From Pseudomonadota bacterium (lineage in GTDB: Bacteria > Pseudomonadota > Gammaproteobacteria > Burkholderiales > Sulfuricellaceae): a stretch of 7,097 bases of DNA. The stretch is from assembly GCA_021783895.1 (NCBI GenBank), contig JAJXTJ010000059.1:1-7097 (forward strand). The letters run 5' to 3'. This document shows, piece by piece, positions 6,758 to 7,097 of this stretch. The notes under the pieces are model-generated. The model saw only the letters and a list, made by a program, of their open reading frames with translations, was not told the origin of the DNA and ran no database searches. How positions within the stretch are numbered: position 1 is the first letter of the stretch; each line of letters begins with the position of its first letter. The position numbers and the translations under genes are program-made.

Positions 6758-7097
6758 ATGAACCTGCACAACTTCGTTTTCGGGGTCTACCCCTACATCG
6801 CCCTCACCGTGTTCGTGCTGGGCAGCTGGATTCGTTTCGACCGGGAGCAATACACCTGGAAGAGCGACTCCAGCCAGCTGCTGTCCAAGGCCAACATGCG
6901 CGTGGCCAGCAACCTGTTCCACGCCGGCGTCATTGCCATTTTCTTCGGCCATGCCATTGGTCTGCTCACCCCGCACTCCTGGTTCCAGGCCATGGGCGTG
7001 TCCGACATGCAGCACCAGTACCTCGCCATCAGCGCCGGCGCAGTTTTCGGCGGCGCGGGCTTTATCGGCGGCGCCGTGCTCTGGCTGCGGCGCATGT
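6758..7097 (+). CDS. narI: Respiratory nitrate reductase gamma subunit NarI, 5' part (continues past window)
   Basis: NarI is the membrane cytochrome b subunit that oxidises quinol at the periplasmic face and passes electrons through two b hemes to NarH, anchoring NarGH to the membrane. It was too incomplete to appear as a closed frame, but the translation from the ATG at 6758 is unmistakable: MNLHNFVFGVYPYIALTVFV, then GSWIRFDREQYTWKS, then NMRVASNLFHAGVIAIFFGH. His55 and His65 match the E. coli NarI heme ligands His56 and His66; the partner histidines would lie beyond the window. Three membrane segments are visible (about residues 6-25, 50-70 and 88-110). There are 113 codons against 225 aa in E. 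coli, so about half is present. The ribosome binding site TAAGGAG (6745-6751) overlaps the narJ stop codon, with a 6-base spacer, suggesting translational coupling to narJ. Confidence 0.96.
   Translation, partial: MNLHNFVFGVYPYIALTVFVLGSWIRFDREQYTWKSDSSQLLSKANMRVASNLFHAGVIAIFFGHAIGLLTPHSWFQAMGVSDMQHQYLAISAGAVFGGAGFIGGAVLWLRRM

Overview
The window is a stretch of a respiratory nitrate reductase locus, with all genes on the + strand: the 3' half of a NarK-type nitrate/nitrite transporter gene, complete narG, narH and narJ, and the 5' part of narI, which runs off the right edge. High G+C content, third-position G/C preference, strong AGGAG-type ribosome binding sites and the narK-narGHJI gene order point to a proteobacterium. 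A betaproteobacterial denitrifier or facultative anaerobe is my best guess, but this is inference from gene order and protein style, not from a marker gene.

Layout: narK 3' part (1-677); a 98-base gap filled by an inverted array of a 7-base unit (685-754); narG (776-4531); a 137-base gap filled by a second, longer and nearly perfect inverted array of the same unit (4536-4656) with a different element in its loop; narH (4669-6216); narJ (6229-6747); narI start (6758 onward). The narH-narJ and narJ-narI gaps are only 12 and 10 bases and hold little beyond a ribosome binding site. The antisense and out-of-frame open frames are shadows of these genes in GC-rich DNA.

How the genes work together: NarK brings nitrate in and/or exports nitrite. 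NarG (Mo-bisMGD plus FS0 iron-sulfur cluster) reduces nitrate to nitrite on the cytoplasmic side of the membrane. NarH carries four iron-sulfur clusters as the electron wire. NarI is the di-heme b membrane anchor that oxidises quinol. NarJ is the dedicated chaperone for NarG cofactor insertion and for holding NarGH before membrane attachment. All expected cofactor ligands in the visible parts of NarG, NarH and NarI are present, so the enzyme looks functional.

The enzyme itself is ordinary. The unusual material is between the genes. Both junctions flanking narG carry hairpin-forming arrays of a heptanucleotide (consensus GTGAGGN, four units per arm, read inward from both sides), the second ending directly against the narH ribosome binding site. 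NarJ is also clearly shorter than the E. coli protein, ending before the C-terminal region. I found no CRISPR array, RNA gene, transposase or previously unknown protein system.
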